A DNA stretch of 28,516 nucleotides, taken from IMG/VR virus record IMGVR_UViG_3300033994_000677, positions 1 to 28,516 of that record; one strand, given 5' to 3'. Positions 1-7,991 of the stretch are shown here, in pieces (the stretch's first letter is position 1; every line of letters begins with the position of its first letter). This stretch comes from a virus. A model generated the notes under the pieces. The model saw only the letters and a program-made list of their open reading frames with translations, was not told the origin of the DNA and did no database searches. A program made the translations under genes and the position numbers.

Positions 1-1541
1 TTAAGCGGCAGGCCTGAAGCACCAGAACCAGCACCACCAGTCTTGTTACAATCGGTGAAAGTACCATCGGTAAACAGCTCAACAAAGTAACGATTCGTTC
101 CACCAATAACTCGTTTCACCAGTACATAAATATCAGTTACATCTACGCCGACTTCTTCAAACGTGCCGTCGGTTGTAAACTCTGTAGCAGCAACAATCTG
201 CTGGCTTCTTAGGATTGTGTAAGCCGCCATTGTGCCATCGCTGATATTCGGCACCAACAGCAAATCGCCTTCATCGGTAGAAGTTGCTTTCCGCAAAGCA
301 AGACGCTTTGGGTTCTTCATCAAGTGCGAAGATAACAGCGATACGCGCTGCGTTACATAAGTCGCTTCGGTATCCGTGTAGAGGAATTCGTTAAGCGATT
401 TTCCTTGGCGCTGTAGGTAGATGGTACTGCCGTCAAGCTGCTGAACTCGGACACCTTCTTTTGCTCCGTTCTTACTTGCGCCTTTGACAAAGAAATTGGT
501 CGGCGTGATAGGGTCCAGACCAGACTGCGGCACATAGAACTCAGCACCAGTAGTAAACACTTGAAGATCACGAGCTGAAATAAGATCAACGATGGTATTA
601 AGCTGGTTCGTGTCCAGAGTTGCCTCAAGCGCATCGTCTTCATATCCACTGTCCGGTCTAAAGTCGAAGAACAAACCTACCTTGCTGCCCCAGATCGTTG
701 ACACTCTGGACTTACTGCCGCCAAAGTACAATCGTCCTTCGTGGAAAGTGACGGTTCTCGGCCAGCCTTTAGTGCTAGACCAAACAGCTTCGTAGCCGCC
801 TTCGACTTCCCATGAACCACTGGCAATGGCGTTTGTGTCAAAGAAGGGAATCTCAGTAATTCCGCGTACCACCGTGCCAGAATCATAGGACGTTATCCTT
901 AACCGTCCCTGCGGCGTAGCATTGATGTATTGCCCGACGCTGCCAGACGTAAACACCGAAGCGGATGCCGTAACCTTAACCGTCCCAGAAGTCTTATCAG
1001 GGGTAAGCGTCGCAGCAGGATTCGTAAAGGTCTGAGTAAATGCGTAAAACGGGATCGAATCAAAAGTGATCGTAGATATTGTCCAAGACGCATCATTGGC
1101 ACCACGCACTAATTTAACTGGGGCAACGTCCGGGTGGACAATAATCATTGTATCTGCTGACTGCGTGTAGCAGATGGTGTTTAAGCGAGAACCTGTCAAG
1201 CCAACGCCACTGGTGCTTAGATAATCGTTGCCAGACGCATTGATGTTTGTAATCAGTACGCCATCCTTAAAGACAGCCATCTGGTTATTGGTAAAGCACA
1301 ACATATAGCTGTCTGTTACCGAGAACTCAAACGGAACTAACCGTGCGCCAGATGAGGCATTAGCAATCTCTGCAATGTACTTTAAGCCTGAACGACGCTT
1401 CACACCGCCCTGTGGCTGCACAATAACATTCGTCAACTTCTCGCAGGCATTCTCGTATTGCTTTAGGTCAATACGCGCACGGAGCAACGGGTCAATCTCA
1501 CCCGAAGTAAAGTTGGTCTGAATGTTGATGAAGCGTGTCAT
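1..1541 (-). CDS. Tail nozzle protein, T7 gp12 (tail tubular protein B)-like, partial
   Basis: The frame is open from an ATG at 1541 to the left edge (about 513 codons), so the C-terminus lies outside the window. The start (MTRFINIQTNFTSGEIDP) and the following segment VQPQGGVKRRSGLKY (about residues 41-55) match the N-terminal signature I know from podoviral nozzle or stabilisation proteins, which form the distal tube of the short tail. The rest is rich in Thr, Gly and aromatic residues and predicted beta-rich, as expected for a beta-propeller nozzle; T7 gp12 is about 790 residues, so roughly a third is probably missing. Its ATG overlaps the TGA of the upstream adaptor gene by one base (TGATG), indicating translational coupling. 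Family assignment is good; it rests on motif recall. Confidence 0.85.
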   Translation of the reverse strand, partial: MTRFINIQTNFTSGEIDPLLRARIDLKQYENACEKLTNVIVQPQGGVKRRSGLKYIAEIANASSGARLVPFEFSVTDSYMLCFTNNQMAVFKDGVLITNINASGNDYLSTSGVGLTGSRLNTICYTQSADTMIIVHPDVAPVKLVRGANDASWTISTITFDSIPFYAFTQTFTNPAATLTPDKTSGTVKVTASASVFTSGSVGQYINATPQGRLRITSYDSGTVVRGITEIPFFDTNAIASGSWEVEGGYEAVWSSTKGWPRTVTFHEGRLYFGGSKSRVSTIWGSKVGLFFDFRPDSGYEDDALEATLDTNQLNTIVDLISARDLQVFTTGAEFYVPQSGLDPITPTNFFVKGASKNGAKEGVRVQQLDGSTIYLQRQGKSLNEFLYTDTEATYVTQRVSLLSSHLMKNPKRLALRKATSTDEGDLLLVPNISDGTMAAYTILRSQQIVAATEFTTDGTFEEVGVDVTDIYVLVKRVIGGTNRYFVELFTDGTFTDCNKTGGAGSGASGLPL

Positions 1542-2155
1542 CAATACCTCACAGCAATTAGGCTGTAATCTTCAATCGACTGCGGTGGCTGGCCTTGGCC
1601 TTCGATGTTGGCAGCAATGCGGAAGTAGCCACCACGGCCATTCTCAGACGGAGCGCCAACCGCAACACCTTGCCAATACTGTGCCTTGCTGGCCTGATCG
1701 GTCAAAGGCTCTGCCAAGTGCCATGCCATCATGTACTTCAGCAACTGAACGAAGTACACCGGCATTTTGTTTTCAGGTACCGAGAACTGATAGTCAACAA
1801 CTATTGTTGTCGAGTTAGTTAATAGCTTGTCTTCATAAAGCTCCCATTGCTGGAACGGGCGCTCACCGACAGCGGTGCTGGTAAATGCAGCACGGGGTGG
1901 GCCAATACGATCCGCAGGAAGCTGATAAGCGTACCGCCATTCATTGATTGGGGTAGTAAGAATCTGGGATAGTGAGACTTTTTTGAATGAGAAAGCCCAC
2001 GGATACTGCTGTAGCAGTGAATCGCGGACGTTGGGATAGATACGGTCGCAAATGTTGGCTGCGTCTGTACCTTCACTAAACGACGAAATAGGCTTTGCTC
2101 CGATCAGCAATAGCGCATCAGAACAGATTCGAATTGATGTATCACCGGCTGCCAT
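1541..2155 (-). CDS. Head-to-tail adaptor, T7 gp11 (tail tubular protein A)-like
   Basis: A 204-residue protein, close to the usual length (about 200) of the adaptor ring that joins portal and nozzle. It opens with SIRICSDALLLIGAKPI and continues with an acidic and aromatic stretch (YPNVRDSLLQQYPWAFSFKK), the pattern typical of tail tubular protein A, where an N-terminal helical bundle packs under the portal. The C-terminal part (YFVQLLKYMMAWHLAEPLT) also fits the family. It has a good ribosome site (AAGGG, 6 bases before ATG). It lies directly upstream of the nozzle gene and overlaps it by one base, the conserved order in T7-like virions. Confidence 0.88.
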   Translation of the reverse strand: MAAGDTSIRICSDALLLIGAKPISSFSEGTDAANICDRIYPNVRDSLLQQYPWAFSFKKVSLSQILTTPINEWRYAYQLPADRIGPPRAAFTSTAVGERPFQQWELYEDKLLTNSTTIVVDYQFSVPENKMPVYFVQLLKYMMAWHLAEPLTDQASKAQYWQGVAVGAPSENGRGGYFRIAANIEGQGQPPQSIEDYSLIAVRY

Positions 2156-2171
2156 CGCAAACCCTTCATGT

Positions 2172-2206
2172 AAGAAAGGGCTGACCCCTCATTGAGAAGC
2201 CAGCCC
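2172..2206 (-). terminator. Weak intrinsic terminator after the decoration gene
   Basis: On the minus strand a 6-bp stem GGGCTG/CAGCCC (2201-2206 with 2178-2183) encloses a 17-base loop and is followed by TTTCTT. The T tract is interrupted and the loop long, so termination is probably partial. It would reduce, not stop, transcription from the capsid and decoration genes into the tail genes. Confidence 0.5.
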
Positions 2207-2227
2207 CCGGTACTACAGCTAACCAGA

Positions 2228-2506
2228 TTAGTCGCTGTCGGTCGCGTCAACGGTCGTGCCGTTGGTTACGTCCACCACGGAGCCGGTGTTTGAGTTTACC
2301 CAAACAATCGACATTGCCGCAGTGCCACCAGTGCTGGTATGGCAGAAAATAACGTCGCCAACCTTCAGAACCGATGCAACGCCGTTGAAATACCCGGAGG
2401 TATTAACGTCAGCAATTGCGTCAGTCGTGCTGTAGGTGTGCATCGATGGCGCGTTACCGGCCTTTGATGCGCCGTGTGTGTTAAAACCAGTCATCGAAAA
2501 TGCCAT
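2228..2506 (-). CDS. Small virion protein, possible head decoration protein
   Basis: A 92-residue protein, rich in Thr, Ser, Gly and Val and nearly free of Lys/Arg (one Lys in SKAGN, one in LKVGD). It contains YSTTDAIADVNTSGYFN and VLKVGDVIFCHT, a pattern I recall in small proteins encoded right after major capsid genes in podoviruses and described as structural or head-fibre/decoration proteins. It starts 13 bases after the capsid stop with a GGAGAG ribosome site, so it should be made at high level with the capsid protein. The position and the beta-rich composition support a virion surface role; this is inference, and no specific fold is identified. Confidence 0.6.
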   Translation of the reverse strand: MAFSMTGFNTHGASKAGNAPSMHTYSTTDAIADVNTSGYFNGVASVLKVGDVIFCHTSTGGTAAMSIVWVNSNTGSVVDVTNGTTVDATDSD

Positions 2507-2518
2507 GATTACTCTCCT

Positions 2519-3364
2519 TTACGCGCCGTTTTCATCGCAAGTGATTTCCACGATGCCTTCAGCGTCGATAGCCACAGCACCAGCCGAGAACATCGAAGCA
2601 ACCAGATAAGAAGTCTTCTCTGCGATGTAATCGATGCGAGTGGTCAGGCCCATACCTTCGGCCATACCCACTGCTTGCTTGTGGTATGCGTACACTTTAC
2701 GGTCACCCGACGAAATTGCCAGACCACCTTCATCGCGGTCGCCAATGGTGATGAACTTGAAGCCCAGATAGGTATCAAGCTGACCAGCCACCAGTGCCTT
2801 GACGGTGTTGAAGTCAGACGATTTCACTTCTGTCTCGTCCAGCAACGACGCGAGGTTGTTAGCATGGATGATGATGAAGCGGTCAGTCGGAGGGACGTTC
2901 TTGGCATCCAGTGCCTTCTTAGCTGCCAGCAGCTTGTCCAGATTCATGTTGCTGTTTGCACCACCAACGCTGGAAGCAACTGTCAGGGAAGTACCGGAGT
3001 TCGTCAGGGAGTCGAGAATCAACTGGTCTTGACGACGAGCAATAGCTTTCGACACAACCTGAACGAGTTCTTGACGCTCGTCAAAGTTGATCTTAGCTTG
3101 GTTGAAAATGTCCGAGTATTCGGCAGCAATGTAATCCGACAGGGTGCAAGTAACTTGCGAGTAGGTTACATTCAGTGGGGTAACGTCAGTTTGCGGAACG
3201 CGAACATTAGCGACACCACGACCGATTTTTGGGAACTTGTGGGTTGCAGCCTCTACACCTGTACGAAGACGAACCGTGTTACGCAGGGCGCTTTCGCCTT
3301 GATAAGCCTGCTTAACTTCGGCATCGAACAGGGTAACAAAGGCATTAGATACTGAGATTGCCAT
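2519..3364 (-). CDS. Major capsid protein
   Basis: 281 residues. The position between scaffold-like and tail adaptor genes and the composition fit the major capsid protein. Recognisable segments are KFPKIGRGVANVRVPQ (about 64-79), CTLSDYIAAEYSDIFNQAK (about 93-111) and DRFIIIHANNLASLLD (about 161-176), which resemble the compact capsid proteins of BPP-1-type podoviruses (HK97 fold by family knowledge). It begins with a GAGG-type ribosome site 7-8 bases before the ATG and is preceded by a 215-base leader that holds a terminator, a promoter and a hairpin. It is the only structural gene in this operon with its own visible promoter, consistent with the need for hundreds of copies. Confidence 0.85.
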   Translation of the reverse strand: MAISVSNAFVTLFDAEVKQAYQGESALRNTVRLRTGVEAATHKFPKIGRGVANVRVPQTDVTPLNVTYSQVTCTLSDYIAAEYSDIFNQAKINFDERQELVQVVSKAIARRQDQLILDSLTNSGTSLTVASSVGGANSNMNLDKLLAAKKALDAKNVPPTDRFIIIHANNLASLLDETEVKSSDFNTVKALVAGQLDTYLGFKFITIGDRDEGGLAISSGDRKVYAYHKQAVGMAEGMGLTTRIDYIAEKTSYLVASMFSAGAVAIDAEGIVEITCDENGA

Positions 3365-3505
3365 ATTATTACCTCGTCAAAAAGTTAAAAAAACACTCTT
3401 TGCCTTGGTTATCCAGAATTACTGGGCCGCGACTTGCGTTTACGCCACGCCAATGCGAGAAGGTTCACTTCTATAAAGGGCCACAAGGGTTGTCCTTGTG
3501 ACAAG

Positions 3506-3534
3506 CTTATACACTACATTTTTGGAAATTGCAA
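3506..3534 (-). promoter_or_regulatory. Sigma70-type promoter for the capsid gene
   Basis: Minus strand: -35 TTGCAA (3529-3534), 17-base spacer, -10 TATAAG (3506-3511). Start of transcription should fall near 3499, leaving a leader of about 135 bases to the capsid ATG at 3364. The start of that leader can fold into a hairpin CACAAGG/CCTTGTG (3482-3500) with a 5-base loop, a usual way to protect an mRNA 5' end. The promoter directly follows a terminator, so capsid expression looks insulated from upstream transcription. Confidence 0.6.
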
Positions 3535-3558
3535 ATAAAAAACCCCGCCGAAGCGGGG
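3534..3558 (-). terminator. Intrinsic terminator after the scaffold gene
   Basis: Minus strand: 6-bp all-G/C stem CCCCGC/GCGGGG closed by a TTCG tetraloop (3543-3558), followed directly by six T residues (3537-3542) and ATTT. This is a textbook rho-independent terminator, 21 bases downstream of the scaffold stop codon. Its T tract adjoins the -35 box of the capsid promoter. Confidence 0.88.
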
Positions 3559-3579
3559 AAGTCTCCACGAAGGAGGAGG

Positions 3580-4362
3580 TTAGCTGCCAAACGCCTGCTG
3601 AAAAAGCTTTTCGACTTTGCGCCGATATTGTGGATCGGTCTTGTACTCTGGGCGACCTACCATCTCGTAGAGTTCGTCCTTACTAGGCGCACCCTCAAGA
3701 GGAACGGATTCTACAGGAACTCGGCCCTCATAGGCCTCCCGAAGTTTTGTCAAAGCGTTAAGACCTTTGGCTGTGCCGCCCCAGACCTTAAACTCGTCGA
3801 AGTCGTCCGCAGACCAGATACCTTTTTGCACCAGCCCTCTTGCCCACTGGGCATGGCCTTGGATGATAGCATCGGCTTTAGGACCCAATAATGCCCGTTC
3901 CCGCTCGGCACTTTGCTGGGTCATCTCGGACTGAGCGCCCATGATCTCGCCAAACTGACTTGCCATTTCGTCAAATGCTTCTTGGCTTAGACCGTATTTA
4001 GCAGCCCAGCCGACATAAGCACTTGCCAAAGGATCATCGGAGATGTCCTCGCCCAGCACGGAAGTATCGTATTTACCGCCTTCGGGAGCCTTGTGCTTTC
4101 CTGCACGAAACTTTTTCTCCAGTTCCGAGTAGGATTTTGCCAGCCCTTCGAGGTCGGGTTCGTTCTTGTCTTTGACCCAGAACTTCTCGGGCCAATAGTC
4201 TGGCCGCTCTAGCGGATCGTCATCGATCTCAGCGGACAGGTTTTGGGATGTTGGTTGGTCAATATGTGGAACACTTACACCAGCCTCCGGGGTTGTCGCC
4301 TCGTCAGCGGAATCAATCGATTCGCCGGCGAGAAGGCCACCAGTATCTGCTGTGTCTGTCAT
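3580..4362 (-). CDS. Capsid scaffolding / assembly protein-like
   Basis: 260 residues, very acidic and hydrophilic, with a disordered N-terminus (first 50 residues Asp, Glu, Ser, Thr rich) and a helical remainder. PDYWPEKFWVKDKNEPDLEG (about 54-73), followed by LAKSYSELEKKFRAGKHKAPEG, is a signature I associate with podoviral scaffold proteins. The C-terminus is basic (YRRKVEKLFQQAFGS), as in scaffolds whose C-terminal helix binds the capsid shell. It lies between the portal and capsid genes, the normal position. Its ATG overlaps the upstream TGA (ATGA). It is expected to be a temporary internal core of the procapsid. Confidence 0.8.
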   Translation of the reverse strand: MTDTADTGGLLAGESIDSADEATTPEAGVSVPHIDQPTSQNLSAEIDDDPLERPDYWPEKFWVKDKNEPDLEGLAKSYSELEKKFRAGKHKAPEGGKYDTSVLGEDISDDPLASAYVGWAAKYGLSQEAFDEMASQFGEIMGAQSEMTQQSAERERALLGPKADAIIQGHAQWARGLVQKGIWSADDFDEFKVWGGTAKGLNALTKLREAYEGRVPVESVPLEGAPSKDELYEMVGRPEYKTDPQYRRKVEKLFQQAFGS

Positions 4363-4619
4363 TGCAGGGCTCTCCTTATTCGAGCTTCAAGATCGCGGAT
4401 AACGGCGTTCTGACCTTCGCGCCAGTAGCCATAACTGTTATCCGCACCGGGTTGCCACGATGGATTTTCAAGGTAAGCTTCTCGCATCCATTGCAGCAAT
4501 TTTTTACCGTCCTCAGTGCCAAACACACGCTGCACTAAGCGGTCTAGTTCTTCTCTTTTTGATATAACTTCAGCCGCATCGACTGTAGGAATTGCTTCTA
4601 AATCATCCCACCCAGCCAT
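4359..4619 (-). CDS. Small Bbp19-like head protein
   Basis: 86 residues, with the core VFGTEDGKKLLQWMREAYL, then YGYWREGQNAVIRDLEARI. This helical pattern, with a Gly in the first helix and the xGxxxVIRxLExRI ending, resembles the short phage family named after Bordetella phage Bbp19, found beside portal and scaffold genes. The molecular role is not known to me. It has a GGGAGAG ribosome site and is translationally coupled to the scaffold gene through ATGA. Confidence 0.65.
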   Translation of the reverse strand: MAGWDDLEAIPTVDAAEVISKREELDRLVQRVFGTEDGKKLLQWMREAYLENPSWQPGADNSYGYWREGQNAVIRDLEARIRRALQ

Positions 4620-4627
4620 AACTCTCC

Positions 4628-4954
4628 CTATTTTGTTGGCAAATTAAACTTCTCCGTGGAATCAGCAAAGGGAGACTTGTTCTGTTTGACTCTCCCAGCC
4701 GCATAATCAACCGCCTTGTCGATGATCGATGGCGGTATGTTCTTCATAAAGTCAGGTGAATCGACATTGCTCTTACGCAAGTAATCCAACTCTTGCTTGG
4801 TAAGTGTCGGGACGATCAACGGGATCAGCGTTTCCTTGCCGTTTAAGCCTACGCCAATGCTAACCTCGGTCATGACATTGCCGTCTGGGCGTGGGATTTC
4901 ACCAAAGAATCCTTTGCCCTTTGGGCTACCGTCTGGTCGCTTGCCGTAGTCCAT
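4628..4954 (-). CDS. Conserved phage protein of unknown function beside the portal gene
   Basis: 108 residues, no membrane segment. It contains RPDGNVMTEVSIGVGLNGKE and then TLIPLIVPTLTKQELDYLRK, a module I recall from many podoviral genomes both as a stand-alone protein and as a domain in large virion proteins. No catalytic motif can be named. The ATG overlaps the portal stop TAA by one base (TAATG), so it is coupled to portal translation and is probably a head or DNA-ejection component. Confidence 0.6.
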   Translation of the reverse strand: MDYGKRPDGSPKGKGFFGEIPRPDGNVMTEVSIGVGLNGKETLIPLIVPTLTKQELDYLRKSNVDSPDFMKNIPPSIIDKAVDYAAGRVKQNKSPFADSTEKFNLPTK

Positions 4955-6543
4955 TACATCATCCCCTCTTCCATTTCACCCGATGCTTGCTCTACTACTT
5001 GCGTCGCACCGGCTGGCACCATACCTTGCTGTTCAGCCATTGCTGCGGCGATCTGTGCCTGCTGTGCCATTGCCTGCTGACGCTCAATCGAACTCATCCG
5101 CAGTGTGGCAGGTACACCCAGCTTGTCGCCGATGTAATCGACTGTCTCACCGTTGTTCAATGCCATCTGACCTTCAGGACCAAACGCTTCGGCAAGCTGC
5201 TTGAACTGCATGATGTTGCTGATCTCTTCCATGCTCTGTGCCATTGCCAGCGGAGCCACTGGTGACACCTTGACCTGCATACCGTTGACCTTCAACGGCA
5301 TTACGATCAAGCCTTTCTCATCCATCACCTCAAGGATTTTGGATACCAAAGGAATCATGGTTTCGTTAATCAAGCGTCCGAAGGCAGAGCCAAGGTTTTG
5401 CGACAACTCCTTCATGCGCTCAACAACTTCGGTGGCCGACCGTGCCGACATATTGTCCGGTGGCAATGATTCATCTAGCAGGGTACGCTTGATGTTCTGA
5501 CGCAGATCATTGATGACGATCTGGCTGACGTTGAAATCCCCAGCACGGGGCAATGCTTTGAGAGACTCGCCTTGCGGACCACCGTTTCTCGCCACAGGTA
5601 TAACCGCACCGGGGATAATCTTCACTGTCTGCGGATTCAACACGCCATCATCTGCTGCGGTGTACACGCCACTGATTGCCAGTGATGCGTTCTTTAGCAG
5701 GAGTTCCAGTGTTTTGTTCAGCGTCTTGATGTCAGGCAACGCGGTAATTGCAGGACCACGGCCATAGATTTCACCAGCTACCTTCATATAACGGCTAACG
5801 ACCCACGGGCTACGCTTTAGCAGGCGCTCATAAATCTTCTGCTTTGATTGCTCATGGATCACGCAGTAGTGGTATTCACCACGGCGATAGTCGTAGATGG
5901 TAGCTTCAACAAAGTCGAAATCGTCAGTCGGCTTGTCTTGAATCATCCGGGCAAGGTCGCCAGTAACTTTAGCTCCCTTCCATTGCTGGAAGACTGCCTC
6001 GCCTTTGATACGCATCATGCGGTAAACATTGTCTACCTGACCGTTCGCACCTTCCTCGTAGCTCACCAAAAACTGTGGCACAGGGGTAAAGTTGATCGGA
6101 TTGTCATCATCGCCCGGCTGTACCATCATGACAGCGGTACCGATGGACAGGTCCAGCAAGAACTCGCCAATGACCATATCAAAGTTCGACTGCTTTAGGG
6201 CAGCGAACATCTTCTCTGTGTACTGGTCGAGTGCAACCTGTGCTTCGTAGCGACGGTCCTCTGGAATATCAGGACCCGGCTCTAGGCGGCACCACTTACG
6301 CTGCGGGGGGAAGACACCAGACTGCATCCGGTTCGCAAACCGTTGGATGGAGTTGATTGCGGTCGAGTCAAACACCCGTGCCATCTTTTTCTGGCCGGGG
6401 CTTTTGCCCTCGTATTCCCCACCGTAGAGGTTACGCTGGGGTAAGCAGAATTCGTAAGCGTCTTCGTACAAATCACGGAACAATTCTTTCTTCGCCCGTG
6501 CGGTCTTGTGACGCTTGATGATCTCTTCAACTGAGTAAGCCAT
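4954..6543 (-). CDS. Portal (head-tail connector) protein
   Basis: 529 residues, the normal size of T7-type portals (about 535). The order of features fits: N-terminal helical part with FRDLYEDAYEFCLPQRN, a central stem-wing region including RSPWVVSRYMKVAGEIYGRGPAI (the GRGPA motif is typical of T7-like connectors), and a helical C-terminus rich in Met, Gln and Ala (MAQQAQIAAAMAEQQG) that would form the barrel. The protein forms the dodecameric ring through which the terminase pumps DNA. It sits between the small head genes and the scaffold, in the minus-strand virion operon. Confidence 0.92.
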   Translation of the reverse strand: MAYSVEEIIKRHKTARAKKELFRDLYEDAYEFCLPQRNLYGGEYEGKSPGQKKMARVFDSTAINSIQRFANRMQSGVFPPQRKWCRLEPGPDIPEDRRYEAQVALDQYTEKMFAALKQSNFDMVIGEFLLDLSIGTAVMMVQPGDDDNPINFTPVPQFLVSYEEGANGQVDNVYRMMRIKGEAVFQQWKGAKVTGDLARMIQDKPTDDFDFVEATIYDYRRGEYHYCVIHEQSKQKIYERLLKRSPWVVSRYMKVAGEIYGRGPAITALPDIKTLNKTLELLLKNASLAISGVYTAADDGVLNPQTVKIIPGAVIPVARNGGPQGESLKALPRAGDFNVSQIVINDLRQNIKRTLLDESLPPDNMSARSATEVVERMKELSQNLGSAFGRLINETMIPLVSKILEVMDEKGLIVMPLKVNGMQVKVSPVAPLAMAQSMEEISNIMQFKQLAEAFGPEGQMALNNGETVDYIGDKLGVPATLRMSSIERQQAMAQQAQIAAAMAEQQGMVPAGATQVVEQASGEMEEGMM

Positions 6544-6863
6544 TATTTTTTACTCGCTTCGTATCGTTTCAATAAAGCCCTGCCTTTTGCTGCCAGTTTT
6601 GCTGCGGCAGAACGGTCGCTTGGCACTGGTTCGCCCCATGCTTTTGCTGACAACGCCAATCTAGTTGGCTCTCCGCTGGGCTTCTTCATCGGGCCAGACG
6701 GATTGGTAAAGAATCTCGTCAAGAACGACCCCTTACGCCGCATCTTCTCTGGCGTATCGGCTGCACCTTTGACACCCGGCTTTAGGTTTGCGCCTTCTTT
6801 ACGCTTGAAGTGCGCTCTGCCTGCGGCTGTCAAACCACCTTCAGGGTCCTTCAGCTTACTCAT
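6543..6863 (-). CDS. Small basic head-region protein (DUF6321-like)
   Basis: 106 residues, strongly basic. The pattern LTAAGRAHFKRKEGANLKPG, then PEKMRRKGSFLTRFF, then PTRLALSAKAWGEPVP is one I recall as DUF6321, common just upstream of podoviral portal genes. Function is unknown; the charge suggests DNA or RNA contact. The last codon is shared with the start of the portal gene (TAATG) and its own ATG overlaps the stop of the gene before it (ATGA), so it belongs to a tight translational chain. Confidence 0.68.
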   Translation of the reverse strand: MSKLKDPEGGLTAAGRAHFKRKEGANLKPGVKGAADTPEKMRRKGSFLTRFFTNPSGPMKKPSGEPTRLALSAKAWGEPVPSDRSAAAKLAAKGRALLKRYEASKK

Positions 6864-7216
6864 GTCGTCCCGTCAGTCCTTAATATCACCCAGCAATCAA
6901 TATCCGTGCTTCCATTACCAGAAGTAATCGATGGCTTAATAAACCGTGGCTCTGTTAGCAAAGTTTCTATCGAGTCAGCCGTCAGGATCATTGATCCAAC
7001 GTCATGTTTCTTAGTAACAGCAAAGTTTGTACCGCTGTTCGAGCCGAGGATATTGAGGTTTGCGCTACCAGAAAAGCTACCGAAGCCATGAATTGTGATG
7101 TTGTGGAACTCATCGACCTGAAGCGCGGCACCATCGTCGCCCATCAGGAGACCTTCCCACTTGTAAATCCTTGCGTGTCGGTCGGCTGATACAAACTGCA
7201 ATGCTCTAGTCGCCAT
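6860..7216 (-). CDS. Hypothetical virion-region protein
   Basis: 118 residues, predicted mostly beta, with SFSGSANLNILGSNSGTNF in the middle and a Gly/Ser/Thr/Asn-rich composition typical of phage surface or spike proteins. There is no membrane segment or signal peptide and no family I can name. It overlaps the 58-codon gene upstream by 11 bases and the next gene by 4 (ATGA). A minor virion component is the best guess, from position and composition only. Confidence 0.55.
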   Translation of the reverse strand: MATRALQFVSADRHARIYKWEGLLMGDDGAALQVDEFHNITIHGFGSFSGSANLNILGSNSGTNFAVTKKHDVGSMILTADSIETLLTEPRFIKPSITSGNGSTDIDCWVILRTDGTT

Positions 7217-7382
7217 TTTCTTCTTCCTCGTCTACTTTCGCAGCCCGCATCATGTCTTCTTTGTTGGGCTTCTTCCTACCGTTCTCTCTGGCAATAATCT
7301 GTGCCACTTTCTTTTGCAGGGCTGACGGCTTCTTCATCTCTTCTTCGTCGTCGCCATTCATCTCAAGTTCAATCTTTAACAT
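7206..7382 (-). CDS. Small charged protein, paralogue of the one at 7836-7991
   Basis: A 58-codon gene starting at ATG 7382 and ending at TAG 7206-7208. The product is acidic at both ends with a basic middle: KKPSALQKKVAQIIARENGR and then KKPN. The middle is clearly related to the 51-residue protein encoded at 7836-7991 (KKLSPMQKKAAQMMAKKAGR followed by PYPN). The two copies now flank the HNH gene. Role unknown. Coding status is supported by the paralogy and by tight packing: it starts one base after the HNH stop codon and overlaps the next gene by 11 bases. Confidence 0.6.
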   Translation of the reverse strand: MLKIELEMNGDDEEEMKKPSALQKKVAQIIARENGRKKPNKEDMMRAAKVDEEEENGD

Positions 7383-7383
7383 C

Positions 7384-7839
7384 TCATTTCCCTTTCGCGG
7401 CTCTCATGTTGCTTATCAAAGTTAAGCCATACGACCCGCGTTCTTCGAGGTAATAAATGGCTGCCTTTAAAATTTCTACAGAATCTTTTGCCAAGCCTAA
7501 AACAGAGTTGCAAGGCAAACACAAAATACCACGGAACTCACCTGTAACATGATTGTGGTCAATCGCATAACCCCTTTTTCTATTTTCATAAACCATTAAG
7601 TCGGGCAATTCTTTTTTACAAATTGAACAACATCCATTTTGTTCGTCCCAAGCTTTTGAAAATTCGGAGTGAGTTATCCCATATTTATATTTTAAATGTT
7701 GCTCAAGTCTTTTTTTTGGAGTTCTGCTGTTCCAAGATTTTTTTTGTTTTTGTTTTTGACAGTCTATGCAGCAATATTGCCCTTTCCAAAAATCAGCAAT
7801 TTGTTTTTCCTCGGAACAAACGGGACAAAACTTTTTCAT
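7384..7839 (-). CDS. HNH endonuclease of the recombination endonuclease VII type
   Basis: 151 residues. The catalytic core is visible: C71-x2-C74, then IDHNHVTGEFRG (D94, H95, N96, H97), then C107-x2-C110-N111, the beta-beta-alpha-metal nuclease with zinc knuckle of T4 endonuclease VII and related homing enzymes. An extra N-terminal pair C5-x2-C8 and C24-x2-C27 may bind a second zinc. The gene is visibly more A/T-rich (runs of T on the plus strand at 7707-7757) than its neighbours, a sign of recent entry. It begins inside the stop of the preceding gene (ATGA) and has no intron structure around it, so a free-standing homing endonuclease is most likely. Its last residues NMRAAKGK look like the end of the neighbouring small family. 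Confidence 0.88.
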   Translation of the reverse strand: MKKFCPVCSEEKQIADFWKGQYCCIDCQKQKQKKSWNSRTPKKRLEQHLKYKYGITHSEFSKAWDEQNGCCSICKKELPDLMVYENRKRGYAIDHNHVTGEFRGILCLPCNSVLGLAKDSVEILKAAIYYLEERGSYGLTLISNMRAAKGK

Positions 7840-7991
7840 TTTTTTGATGCCGCCAAGTTATCGACGAGATTTGGGTAAGGACGGCCAGCTTTCTTTGCCA
7901 TCATCTGTGCTGCCTTCTTCTGCATTGGCGATAGCTTCTTCGGTTCGCCCAAGTCTTTAGGGCGTGGCTTATCCCAGACTTCTTTCATCAT
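7836..7991 (-). CDS. Small basic protein, paralogue of the one at 7206-7382
   Basis: A 51-codon gene from ATG 7991 (a second in-frame ATG follows at once) to TGA 7836-7838. The core LSPMQKKAAQMMAKKAGRPY is basic and helical, a short conserved phage family of unknown function. It overlaps the gene before it by 3 bases and the HNH gene after it by ATGA. The C-terminus (NLAASKK) differs from what the downstream relatives show, which may reflect the HNH insertion at its 3' end. Confidence 0.6.
   Translation of the reverse strand: MMKEVWDKPRPKDLGEPKKLSPMQKKAAQMMAKKAGRPYPNLVDNLAASKK

Noticed and set aside
2474-3355. 293-codon plus-strand open frame opposite the capsid gene
   Set aside because: It is antisense to a well supported capsid gene, has no ribosome site, and its translation is Cys- and Val-rich in a way that mirrors the opposite-strand codons.
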